Shown: positions 32,801 to 42,900 of the stretch, in pieces
Numbering within the stretch: the first letter of the stretch is position 1
How the letters are laid out: the number at the start of each line of letters is the position of its first letter
NCBI RefSeq assembly: GCF_901933205.1
Contig: NC_044581.1
Location: 7,860,001 to 7,924,000, forward strand
DNA length: 64,000 nt
Direction: 5' to 3'
Origin: Camarhynchus parvulus
Taxonomy: Eukaryota > Chordata > Aves > Passeriformes > Thraupidae
Made by a program: the position numbers and the translations under genes
The notes under the pieces: model-generated
What the model was told of the DNA's origin: nothing
The model's database searches: none
What the model saw: the letters and a program-made list of their open reading frames with translations, nothing else

Positions 32801-34416
32801 GTGGTGTCACTGGGAATCAGTGTCTAACAGGATACCACAGCTTACTCTGAGAGAGCAGGAAGCTGCACTCAGCTTTTGGGTGATCAGGTGAAGTTACTCA
32901 CTGATTTATAGAGGTGCTCACCTGTAAAGGCCTCTGGCAGCTCCCAGGGCCATCCGACTGCGGATGTCCCAGGAAAGATTCTGCTGCTTGTTCAGCACAT
33001 CCCGCAGCGTCCCGTGCTTACAGTACTCCATGACAATGGAGAAGCAGGGGCTCCCATCTGCAAGGCAAAACCATCCTGCCTTGTGCCACCTCCTGGGAGG
33101 GGACCAGAGCGAGGCACGTGCCACCAGCCAGCACTGGGGATGGCAGGGGAGGAAAAGGGTGGCATTAGTGTGACAGCCCTACCGTTCTCCTCAATGCAGA
33201 TCCCGTACATGCGAAGGATGTTTGGAGACTCAAACTTCTTCAGGGTCTGAATCTCCTTCTCAAAGATGTCTCTCACCTTGCTGTGGAAATGGACAGTGTG
33301 GTGAGATCCCTGGAACAAGGCATGGCACAGTGCCGTGCCACCCTCCTGGGGCCACACTCGTTCCCCCCAGGACAACTCACACTGGGTCAGTGGTCAGTGG
33401 CCTCTTGAAGGTTTTGATGGCAACAGGGTACTTGAGGTACTCGCCCTCGTACAGGTCATAGCTCTCTGTGTCCTGCAGGTGCCTGTGGAAGGTGAGCTGG
33501 TCTCGCTTGATCTCAGTGATGTCTTCTCTTTTACCAACGTTGACCTTCTTCAAGCCTGCTCCCACCATGTGCCAGAAGGGAACAAGGGACAGGTTGGGCA
33601 GGGCTTGGGGGGAAAGGACACAGTGCACAGGGTGAGGTGGTGTGACATCGACTTACGCTCCATCTCACGAATGACTTTGTTCAGCTCGCTTTTCATCCAG
33701 TCCATCTTGCTCTCCATACACTCCCTGTCGATGTAGATCTCCTCAAGCACATCTTTGGGCTCCTCAGTACCTAGGGAGAGAAACGAGCAGAGATTGGGCC
33801 ACTGGATGAACAAGCATGACTGTGTGGTTTGTTTTTTTCATGGTTTAAATGTCCCTTTGGCTCTTCATGGTTGTGGCCATCAGGCCAGAGCTTGGTAACA
33901 GCTGGAGAGAGGGGCCAACCACCAGTCACAGGTTAGGAGGGTTTGCTAAATGCACTCACTTGCAATCACCTGGTCCAAGAAAGCTCTGTCATCCCTCAGG
34001 TCCTCAGCATCCTGCCTGCGACACGTCTTTGACTGGAAAGCTTCCAGGAAAGCCTGTTTCTGCTCTGCCTGCAGCAGCAGGGAGAGCCCCTGGGCAATGT
34101 CCTCCAGGCTTTCGTTCACCCAGACAAACTCCTCGCCAGTACTCCGGGCTCGCAGGAACTTCTGGATCCAGCTGGTCTGGCTGTATTTCATCACCAGTTT
34201 CTGGGCTTCCTCCAGTGCCTGGAGCAGCTTTTTCATCAGTTCCTCTTCGTGGTGGGAGATGTGCTGTCGTGGCTGAGCCCTGAGGATCCTCACGGGCTCC
34301 AGCAGAATCTGGATGCGCTCCACGAGGCGCTGGCACTGGTGCTTGCAGCACTTCACCTGCTCGAATTGGGCATGGATGGCCTGGGCCACAGAGAAGACCC
34401 TCTCCACGATGTCCAT
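29752..34416 (-). CDS. MLKL: MLKL, mixed-lineage kinase-like pseudokinase, 10 coding exons
   Basis: Executioner of necroptosis: in mammals RIPK3 phosphorylates the pseudokinase, the four-helix bundle is released, and oligomers breach the plasma membrane. Joining 34416-33960, 33770-33657, 33555-33381, 33280-33183, 33057-32922, 32376-32292, 31893-31745, 31546-31497, 31034-30894 and 29804-29752 gives 1,458 nt, 485 residues plus stop, all phases consistent (human 471). Residues 1-152 are the four-helix bundle, about 153-200 the brace, 201-485 the pseudokinase. The VAIK lysine is K238. The HRD position reads HGC (338-340) and DFG reads GFE (358-360), so it should not catalyse phosphotransfer. APE is kept (APEN). 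The ATG has A at -3 and G at +4. Whether a RIPK3 partner exists here cannot be told from the window. Confidence 0.96.
30894..31034 (-). CDS. MLKL: MLKL exon 10, pseudokinase C-lobe
   Basis: Encodes residues 422-468, including [20 protein letters not shown] and FDPSQRPSA, the conserved C-lobe arginine motif. Acceptor CTTGTGTAG, donor GAGG/GTGAGT. Confidence 0.94.
31497..31546 (-). CDS. MLKL: MLKL exon 9, 50-nt exon
   Basis: Encodes residues 405-421, [17 protein letters not shown], matching the human SFGIVLWEIATGDIPF helix. Acceptor CCTTCCAG, donor GAAG/GTGAGA. Confidence 0.94.
31745..31893 (-). CDS. MLKL: MLKL exon 8, GFE motif and activation segment
   Basis: Encodes residues 356-404. GFE at 358-360 replaces DFG; the activation segment that follows carries E-S-S (S366, S367) and a basic stretch KRKAKK, then APEN. 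Serines here are the candidates for the regulatory phosphosites known in mammals, but the local sequence is too different to assign them. Acceptor CAATCAG, donor ACAG/GTGTGT. Confidence 0.94.
32292..32376 (-). CDS. MLKL: MLKL exon 7, pseudo-catalytic loop
   Basis: Encodes residues 327-355. The catalytic-loop position reads [13 protein letters not shown], so the HRD aspartate is absent. Acceptor CATCTGCAG, donor GAAG/GTAAGC. Confidence 0.94.
32406..32434. repeat. (GAT)n microsatellite beside MLKL exon 7
   Basis: Trinucleotide run ending about 30 nt upstream (in the transcript) of the exon 7 acceptor, in the zone where branch points normally lie. Confidence 0.85.
32922..33057 (-). CDS. MLKL: MLKL exon 6, hinge and helix D
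   Basis: Encodes residues 282-326, with [18 protein letters not shown] and [10 protein letters not shown], very close to human. Acceptor CTTGCAG, donor ACAG/GTGAGC. Confidence 0.95.
33183..33280 (-). CDS. MLKL: MLKL exon 5, helix C region
   Basis: Encodes residues 249-281: [20 protein letters not shown] then GICIEEN. The FEKE glutamate aligns with the helix-C glutamate of active kinases. Acceptor TTCCACAG, donor AACG/GTAGGG. Confidence 0.95.
33381..33555 (-). CDS. MLKL: MLKL exon 4, N-lobe start with VAIK lysine
   Basis: Encodes residues 191-248. [16 protein letters not shown] holds the beta-3 lysine K238; no glycine-rich GxGxxG loop is present, as in other MLKL proteins. Acceptor GGAGCAG, donor CAGT/GTGAGT. 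Confidence 0.94.
33657..33770 (-). CDS. MLKL: MLKL exon 3, brace region
   Basis: Encodes residues 153-190, a charged helix ([20 protein letters not shown]) joining the killer domain to the pseudokinase. Acceptor TCCCTAG, donor GAGC/GTAAGT. Confidence 0.93.
33960..34416 (-). CDS. MLKL: MLKL exon 2, four-helix bundle domain
   Basis: Encodes residues 1-152, the whole membrane-active bundle in one exon, as in mammals. Starts [24 protein letters not shown] aligns with the human KYCKKQCRRL helix. Donor GCAA/GTGAGT. Confidence 0.94.
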
Positions 34417-34529
34417 GCTTGCAGCAAAGGGCTTGGCCACGGGGAATGTGGGCTGGCAGTGGCTGCTGCAGGGAAGCCTCAGGCGCTGCTCAGAGCTCAG
34501 CCAGATGCAGTTCTTCCACGCCTTCCACC
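34417..34529 (-). other. MLKL: MLKL 5' UTR part of exon 2, putative acceptor
   Basis: The reading frame stays open upstream of the ATG, but homology to MLKL starts only at MDIV. A plausible acceptor GTTCCCTAG/GGTGG sits at 34529, which would make this stretch 5' UTR. Not certain. Confidence 0.4.
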
Positions 34530-34725
34530 CTAGGGAACAACACCCTGATATGGCACACATCCTCCCACAGCCACTCACATCTCCAGCTGCTTTGCTTTCC
34601 CTGCTTTGCCTCCCACTGCAGCTGCCTGTGCAGACTGGAGCAGGCACACACAGAGACATTGGTAGCAGTGGTAGTGGCACATCTTTCTCTGCAGTAGCAA
34701 GAGATGTTTTGGCTTGATTTATGTA

Positions 34726-34780
34726 CATTAATTTAATGTAAAATTAATTAAATGTAATTAATTAATTAATTAAATAAATG
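34726..34780. repeat. (TTAA)n AT-rich microsatellite
   Basis: Irregular ttaa/aatt run of about 55 bp upstream of MLKL. Confidence 0.8.
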
Positions 34781-34789
34781 TGTGAGTTA

Positions 34790-36129
34790 AATCCCAGAGA
34801 GCTTCCACCCAGAGGAGCAGGGACACCAGTGACCCAAGGAGCATCCCCTGGGCAGCATTCCTGGCTCTGGCCCCGCATCCCCCTGGGTTCCTGCCCGCAG
34901 AGCCCATATCTTGGGCTGTAAAGATCTATCTTCGTTTCTACTCAAGGTTTCTCTCTGTGGTCACCCATCTAATAAAGGTTTGTACATCTTCACAGCCCCA
35001 GCATCCCCAGCTTCTCCCCATAGCTCTGTTCTGGCCACCTAAGATTTTAAATGAAGCTCTTTCTGTGCACTCAGCATCCCCACAAGGATGGTGCCTGCTC
35101 CCCAGCCCACATGCAGGCAGCAAGGACAGAAAACCACCCCTGTTGGAAGGAAATTAGCAGCAGCCCCTCTGACACAGCCAACACCGAGAGGGGTGCCAGG
35201 TTCTCCTGGCTGGAAACGAGATGGGAACGCACCCAGAATCCAGCTGCAGCCGCTCTCCCGTCCTCTTCAGGCTCTCTCCAGCAGAGCCTCAAGGAAGGAT
35301 CTCTTCTGCTCGCCAGGAGAAAGGAAGGTCTGTGACCTGCCCGTGCCTCGCTGACCTCGGCTGCCTCCGCAGGCTGGAGGGGCACGGCGGGACGAGCGCG
35401 GCTTTAAAGGGTGTCACAGCGGAAGGGACATTGTGCAAGCCAGCTTCCCACGCCAGCACAGCTCCCAGTTCCCAGAAAGCTGCCCGGGGTATTCCCGAGG
35501 GCTGAACGCCCCTGTGCTGGGTTTTGCCTGGTGGAAGAAGGAATTGCCCACAGGAAGTGCAGTGGGAAAAAGGGGATGGGGAAGTTGTGCGTGCCTGGGT
35601 TGATGCTTCTGCTATTTTGAGCACCACAACCCGTTCTGCTGGGCTGGCAGCTGTGGGAAGGTTTGCCCAGGGCACTGGAACACCCACAGCAAGGGCTTTG
35701 TGCCTTGTTGAACTTCCTACATGTGCAGTGGGATCCTCCAGACCCTGCTCCTCTCCCCCTCCCCGAGCCCCAGGAGCCCCCAGCACCAAAGGAGCTGGCT
35801 GTGGGCACCAGGGCTGGAAGCTGGGCTTGACCTCTGCTGGGACTGCAGGAAGTTTTGCAGGTGGCTTCGTCAGAGGGCCGGGCTAATTTTGGGAAGCTCT
35901 GGGGTTCACGTGATGCTATTGCCCAACTTCAGAGAAGTGAGTGGCAGCTTCTGCTTATCCAGAGCCCAACGTCACACAGCTCTGCTGAGCATATCCCCTG
36001 TAAATCTCCTACCTCACTGTGCCTGATGAGGGGAGCCAGGAATGGTGGCTCCAAGGGCCATCAGCACCTTGAAAGGGACACACGAAGGGTGGGAGAACAA
36101 AATTGTGAGCAGCCCTGGGGGATACATTT
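34790..36129. other. MLKL-FA2H intergenic region
   Basis: No coding exon recognised. GC content rises around 35.2-35.5 kb, where the MLKL promoter and first exon probably lie. The rest up to the FA2H poly(A) signals shows no repeats or genes that I can support. Confidence 0.5.
35335..35500 (-). promoter_or_regulatory. MLKL: Candidate MLKL promoter with GAS and kB sites
   Basis: On the minus strand a TTTAAA box (35403-35408) is followed about 65-70 nt later by a plausible donor GGGCAG/GTCACA (exon end 35337), allowing a short non-coding first exon. Upstream of the box are a STAT-type GAS site ttcccagaa (35469-35477) and a kB site ggggtattcc (35486-35495) that fits GGGRNWYYCC exactly. The start site is inferred, not seen. 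Confidence 0.4.
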
Positions 36130-36989
36130 CCCAGACCCTTTTTAGAAAGTTTTATTTTTCAAAATATACAGTTTATTTACAATTGTAGTGTCTACAGTTT
36201 TACATATAAATTTATTTCAAACCTTTAAATATCTGCAGTAAACATTAGGGAAAAAATAATAAAAAATAAAATCACAGGATCAGCAAAAAAGGCATCTCAT
36301 AGTAATTCTTTTCATTGGAGTTTGAGTTTCAAGTAGCCAATGTCTATGAAAACCATGAACTTGATAAATCTGGCAGAGAGATATGGGTTAGAAAAAGGCA
36401 CAATCCAGAGCTGTGGGACCTGCCCCAAAAGGGCTGCAGGCCAAGAAAACCCTGTGCTGAGATGGGCTGGGAGAAGGACCTAGGACAGGGAATCCCCTCG
36501 GCATGAGTTAGGCAATAGAGGCAACTGCAGCGTGTTGGGTGCCCCGGGGAGAGGGCAGCCCAGGAGAGACAGGGCTCTGGCAAGGTGCCAGGGCGGAGGA
36601 GGGAGGGTGGCATCAGGCACTTCATCTTTCAGGCAGCAGATCTGCCCGTGCATCCATAGCCTGGAGCGGGAGGGCAGCGAGGTAGGGGCAGGAGTGCACC
36701 AGGGAACCCCACAGCCTCTTCCTCCCCTGTCCTCACCATCCTCAGCCCCCCGTCCCCTTGCTAGTGCCACAGCTGGACCACAGCACTCCGCAGGGATGCT
36801 CCACTTTGGAGTCACTGCTGTGGCACAGCCCCCAGGAAGGGGGCAGGGGAGGGACACCAGCCCCAGTGCAGGGGCACAGAGCCAGCAGCTGAGCACTGGG
36901 CTGGGGCTGTCAGTCCTCTTTCTTGAAGGTCTCCTCAGGGATGAGTGTCTGGAAAGGATAATCCCAGAAGCGTGTGCTGATGCCAAAAC
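36130..36989 (-). CDS. FA2H: FA2H exon 7: C-terminus and 3' UTR
   Basis: Coding 36989-36910 encodes residues 347-372 ([20 protein letters not shown], then FKKED) and TGA at 36912-36910. Acceptor GCCCACAG. About 0.77 kb of 3' UTR follows. Confidence 0.93.
36151..36216 (-). terminator. FA2H: FA2H poly(A) signals
   Basis: Three minus-strand AATAAA hexamers at 36211-36216, 36172-36177 and 36151-36156 in an AT-rich stretch. The last, at 36151, suggests cleavage near 36130. Confidence 0.7.
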
Positions 36990-39900
36990 CTGTGGGCAGG
37001 GAAGAGAGAGTTCAGCCCACAGCACCGTCACTGAGGTGTTGCAAGGGCTCTGTGTTAACTGGTGAGGGAGGAGTGCCCACATTTTGGGAAGGGAGGAAGG
37101 CAAAGTGAAGACGAGGAGGAAGAGCAGAGGGAGCAGGAGCTGGCTGGGCCATGCCAACAAGCCCCATGGATGACAGCTTATCTGGATGGGGCGTTTTCTC
37201 CTAGGAAACCGGGCAAAGGGCAGGTTGAGCAAGCACTGGGCTAGGGAAAGTGTGGGGCGGATCTGGGGAAGCCCAGGGCCTCACCCTCCACCTGTCAACA
37301 CCTCCCAGCAGGAAGAGATGCTGCCCTGGGCAGGGATAGGCACCCACATGCCAGCACCATGGGAGTCTGGCATTCCAGGCAGCACTGATGCCCACCAGTG
37401 AGACAGGTGCTGCCTTCACCCTTGCTATGGCTCCCCATCCTCAATCTGGGAGCCAGGAAATATTCTCCCTGGGCTACAGCACCTCACATGCTGCTTCCCC
37501 AGCAGCACAGTGCTTGGCTTTCCTCATCCCAAATCCCAAATATTTTGGAGCAATCAGCTGCACACACGCAGCTAGGCTGGATCTTGGACATCCCTTTCCC
37601 CTGCCAGCGTGCACGGGGAGCGTGGCACTACCTGATTTTTGGTGTTCAAAGTGGTGCTTGACGTGGTAAGCCTTGAGGCCGTACAGGTAGGTGCCCTTTT
37701 TGGGCGAGCCATAGTGGAGGTAATAGTGCATCATGTCGTAGATGACGTAGCCGCAGAGGCCCCCGACGAAGATGGAGAGCCCCAGCACCTCGGGCAGCAG
37801 CAGCCGCAGCACGCCGTAGAAGAAGCCGATCACCAGCGAGGCCGGCACGGGAGGGAACACCAGGCGGGAGCTGTCGAAGGGAGACTGGAAGCAGAGAGGG
37901 ATGGTGGGACAGACAGCTCCCAGCTCACCCTTCTTCCCCCTGCACATCCCTGCCAAGCATCAGGGAAACCCATCTGGGAGGAGCCAACAGCAAAAACCCT
38001 CCCCAGAGTTGTACCCGGTGGTGGGAGCAGCCCCCCGTGCGTGCCAAGGTGCCCAGGCAGGTGGTGGCTTTATCTGGTAGTGCCCAAGCTCCACATTTCC
38101 TCCAGCAAAGCTAGAGGGAGCCTGTGGCTCTTTCGGTTTTCCCCCTTGCCCAACCACACAGCTCGAAAATTTAACTCCAGCTCCTCCAAGGCTGTTTTAC
38201 AGCCCTTGCTGGTATTGGGCAAGTGCCTCGCTTGGGATGCCACCAGTCACACTGAACAGGCAGCAACAGGCTCTGTCTGGGCAAAGGGCACACAGTGACA
38301 GCTCCAGTGGGGCAAAGGCCACCATTCCCACGGCCCAACTGGCGCCAGCGGGGGCAGGAGCTGCGACTCACCTTGTGATGCTGCCCATGCAGCAGGAAAT
38401 GCAGCGTGATCAGATAGTAATTGCTAGCGGGTGGCTTCATGTGGAAGACAAAGCGGTGGATGAGGTACTCTAGCAGGGACCACAGGATCATTCCCAGGAG
38501 GAAGATGAAGGGGAAGTAGTATTTGTGGACGGGGATGGAGTACTCTACACAATGAGACATGCAGTGGTCAGCAGGGCAGGCGCAGGTGCTTTTATCCATC
38601 ACCATCCTCCCGCTGGCATCAGGGTGATGCTCAGCTCTCCCTCCCTCCAACCACTCATCCACCTCCTGCCCTGAGCTTCTCTAGGGAGCTAATTGCCCAA
38701 GCTCTGCTCTAAACCACATTTTCCTTTGATTCCTACTAATTTACAGAAACAGCCAGCTTCTTGCTGCCTCAGGAAGACAGTGAGGGGAGCTCCCTGCATT
38801 CCAGATTCCAGCGGGGGCTTGGATGTGCACTCCAGGGACTGTGTCACCATTACACAGCTGCCTCACCCACCAGAACAAGGCAGGAGGGACCTAAGTTGCA
38901 CAGGCAGCACTCGTGACACTAAAACAGTGCTGTCGGTGTTGGTGTTTATTTTTTGGGGGGAAAAATAAAAGACTTGTTGGGCACTTTCCCCCGCAGAACA
39001 TTTTTCAGCCACCTCCTTCTTTCAGGGCTGGCTGCCAGTCCTGTGCCCTTCCTAGCAAAATTTTGATTGCCCCAAAACCCGCTTATTTTTAGGGAAAAAA
39101 AACCACACAAAACTTGGCAGCAAGGTGCTGAATGCCACAAGGGGCAGGGAGTGCCTGTGCAGCTGGCACTCCCCACCCCACAGCCGGGCACAGCTGGCAC
39201 TGGGTGGCACCTTGCAAAAAAAATAGGGAACCCAGCAAAAAAGGAAAAAAAAAAGGACAACAAAGAAGACAGCTTGCCCTGGCCACGCTTGTTGTTCCCG
39301 GGGGAGCAGGGAGCAGACAGTGGGAGATTCAGGGGCAGGCGCTCGGGGCGAACAAGCCCCGCTCTGTGCGGAGCCGGCGGCGCTGAGAGCCGGGTTTGTT
39401 CGCCGGCATTCAGCCGGGCCGGGGTGGGCGGCAGCGGCCATCGGAACGCGCCCCAGCACCGCAGGGCTGTGGGGACCGAGGGAACGAGGCAGGAGGGAGC
39501 AGGCTGCAGCCCACGGGGCTCTGTGCCTCTGCTGAGCTCCTGGGGGACCAAATCTCCTGGTGAGAGGAAGGGGATGGAGGTGGGCAAGCACAGGGGGCTT
39601 CATGCAGGGGACATGCGGGCGGCCGCAAGGGAGAGGTGCTGGTGGCCACAAAGGAGAGGTGCTGAGCTGCTGCTCTTTCACGTGGCTTTGGTGAGCACAT
39701 ACAGAAGGAGGGATGAGGAAGGGATGCAGGTCTCCACCCACCCATCCCTGCCCCATGGCCCAGAGTGGGGTCAGCAATGGAAGCCCAAAGGCTCTGCTGC
39801 TGCTCGTACCTGTGGTGAAGGAGGCGAAGAGCCTGGTGTTGCCCTGAGCAAGGGAGGTGTAGCTGACCCAGCTGAGATAGAGCACCACGGGCGTCCACAC

Positions 39901-42900
39901 CATGAACACCACGTACCTACGGGGCAGGAGGAGGTGTCAGAGGAAGTGTCCTGCTGTCCTGCTGGCTGGTGAGCCATGGCCCCCTCCCAGGGCAGGCACC
40001 ACCCAGGGCACAGTGCAGAGCTCACCATGCTGTCTTGGAGAGGAACTCAAGGAAATCCGAGTGGAAGAGGCGGATGGGCCGATCCACGGGCTGGTGCACC
40101 CACTCGTCGTACTTCTCCCCTAGGTAGCCCACCTGCCACAGCAGGGGCTTCTGCCAGTCCACCAGGTCCTGGGGGAGCACACAGGGGTTGTAGTGCTGTG
40201 GAACCCACAAACCATCCCAGTACCAGGCACAAACCTGAGCTGCTGCTGCTGCTGGATTTTGGGCTGCAAACCCCTCCCATGCCCCAAAAGAAGCTGTCTC
40301 TGGTTCCAAGGTGCCCTGAGCTGCCCACAAACACCAGCACAGGGCAGACAAAGGGCCAAACACACATCAGCCCGGGGCTTAGCTCACCCCTGTGCCACCA
40401 GGTACCTGCCAGCGGATCAAGGTGAAGGTGTCTGTACCCAGACCTGGCTCAGCATCAGGCCCTGATAACTGAGGCTCAATGCTGCAAGATTAGATAGTGA
40501 GCAGGGATATGGCCCAGCAGAACACCGCTGGTGCCACACAGATCCCATCCCCATGGCACTGCCCCAGCCAAGGACATTTCTCCTTGTGCAAAGGACACAG
40601 GGGGTGGCCACAGCTCTTTGGGCACCCCAGTGAGGAGCAAACTGGGAAGGGATGGAAAGCAGGGATACAGGATGGGAACACAGACTCCAGAGTGCTGCTG
40701 AGCATGGCTGAACTCAGGTGCAAGAGTAAGAAGGGACCTGTGTGGGTACACATGTTGGCATGGCATGAAAATGGGCAGGCACAACTGGCAGCACCACCTC
40801 TGCCACTGCTCAGCATCCCTGGACACATCTTCTGCTGGCCACATAAGGTGTCCACCAGATCTTGGTCCCACCCCTGTGCCAGGACTGAAACCACACTTGC
40901 CTGGCTGAGCCCCGGGCCTGGCAGCTCTCCTTGGGCTGCTCGTGCCACACAGCACTGGCACAGCCATCTGGCACCTGGGGCTGTGCTGCCAGTGGTGGGG
41001 ATGGCTCCGTTCAGGGCATCCCAGGGCAAGGAGCCGGGGTGGCTGTGGGCATTTTGGGGGCTCTGCTGCAGGCAGGGATGAACACAATCACACAGGAGGG
41101 GAAACAACCCCAGCTGGTGCATGGGATGGGAACAGAGCCATTCTCCACTGGGGGAAAAGTTAAAGCAAAAAGGTCACTTGGAAATGGACATTCTCTTTTA
41201 AAGGTGCTCAGTGATAAAATATTAATTTGGGGGGTGAAAGATGTTCTCCTGCTCTAAAAAACCCCCAACTTTCTACAAGATAAAAGCATGCTCACCAACC
41301 AGCTGGGACCATGCAAGATGTGGTGACCAGATGGTGCTGTGGAGGGCAGGGACAGCCAAAGGCACCTTGGGGACAAATCCCCACTGTTGTGGCATGCTTG
41401 GGGAGCAGCTGGCAGGGCAGGAAGCACCCTGCACACACAGGGATCACCCTGCCCAGGCTGGGGAATCCCTTCCTGCTCATTGCAAGTGCTCAGGCAAGGG
41501 AAAAAAAAAAAGATAAATAAAGTAATACAATAAATAAAGCAAGAAAGAAATAAAAGCAAGCAAGGTGCGGCTTGGCAGCACTTTCTGTGGAAGGGCACAG
41601 CTGCTGTCAGAGAAAGGCATCTCGCCCGTGCTGCTGCAATGGGAACCTCCCAGCGTGGCCACGCCTGTGCAATAAAGCATGAGCAATGCCTTCCACAGCA
41701 GGAGAAAGGGCACAAGTGGCTGGGTCACTTTGGCTCCCTCACGCCATCCCTCCCATCCAACAGCCCAGCAGAAAGCCAGCACTCATGCAGGGAAGAGGAG
41801 GCCTGGAGTTTCCCAGCAGCACTCTGGCAAACAGCATAGGAGACACTGCAGAGCTCTTACCGTCTCCACACGCACTGTTCTGTAGCAGAGATCTGTCTGC
41901 TCCGGAGTCTGGGCTGCTGCAGACACCTCCTTCTCATCCACTGTCTCAGAGAGGCTCTGAAAAGAGAAGGAAAACTCTGTGGTGAAGCACCAGCGGTGGA
42001 TTCAGCTGGGATGGTGATGGCTGTAGCACTCAGGGGTATGGCCAGAGCGAGCTCCTGCCTGCTAAACAAATATGGGGGAAAATCTGGTGAATTTAAGTCA
42101 GTCAGTTCCTGCAGAGCAGGTTTCCTGAGGGAAGCAGCTGCTAGTGAGCTGCCCTGCCCTTCAGACTGAGCATTGTGGGCTCAGGGCTCTTTGGAAACCT
42201 CCTCTCGAGCCCAGTGTTTGGAATGCCCTGCCCGTGGCCAGGACAGAGCAGCAATGCAGAAACTCTGGGCCCTGGGACAGCATTTTCCCCTGCAAATGGG
42301 CAGTGCCATGGCAGAGGTCACCTTGGCACTGCCAGTAAAGCCTGGGGCATTGCAAGGTTACTGCTCCCTCCTCCTACCCCACTGATCTCCAGCAAAAGCC
42401 CAGCTTGGCTTTTTGGTCCCTCAGAAAGCTGGGCTGGCAGACCTGGGCGTGGTACAGCTGGTGCCACCACCCTGCCTGTGGGCACAAGGAAAAACACACA
42501 GAAGGAACGACCTTGTCCAGGGAAAAAGGCAGAGTGTCCTTCACAGGGTGACCCTGGGCTGGCTGCCTTTGCCATGGGCTGTGGGGTACGAGGCAGGGTT
42601 TGGGCTGGCTGCCTTTGCCATGGGCTGTGGGGTACGAGGCAGGGTTTGGGCTGGCTGCCTTTGCCATGGGCTGTGGGGTATGAGGCGGGGTTTGCCGTGG
42701 CTCAGGAGGGCACACTGAGGCACAGGGGATGCAGTGGTGGCAGGATGGAGACCCAGCTGCAGTCCCGCTGGCAGGGCGGGCTGAGGAACAGGAGGAACCT
42801 GCCTTGTGTGATGCTGGGAAGCAAACACGGTGCCAGCTGCCAGCGCCAGCCTCCCTCCTGCAGCCGTGCCAGCCCCGGCGCCGCCGGTGGGGGCTCGCTG

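Noticed and set aside
39067..39972. 301-codon plus-strand frame opposite FA2H exon 4, and the 286-codon minus-strand frame running from exon 4 into the intron
   Set aside because: The minus frame is exon 4 read past its donor; the plus frame is its antisense shadow in GC-rich sequence. Neither has protein-like features of its own.
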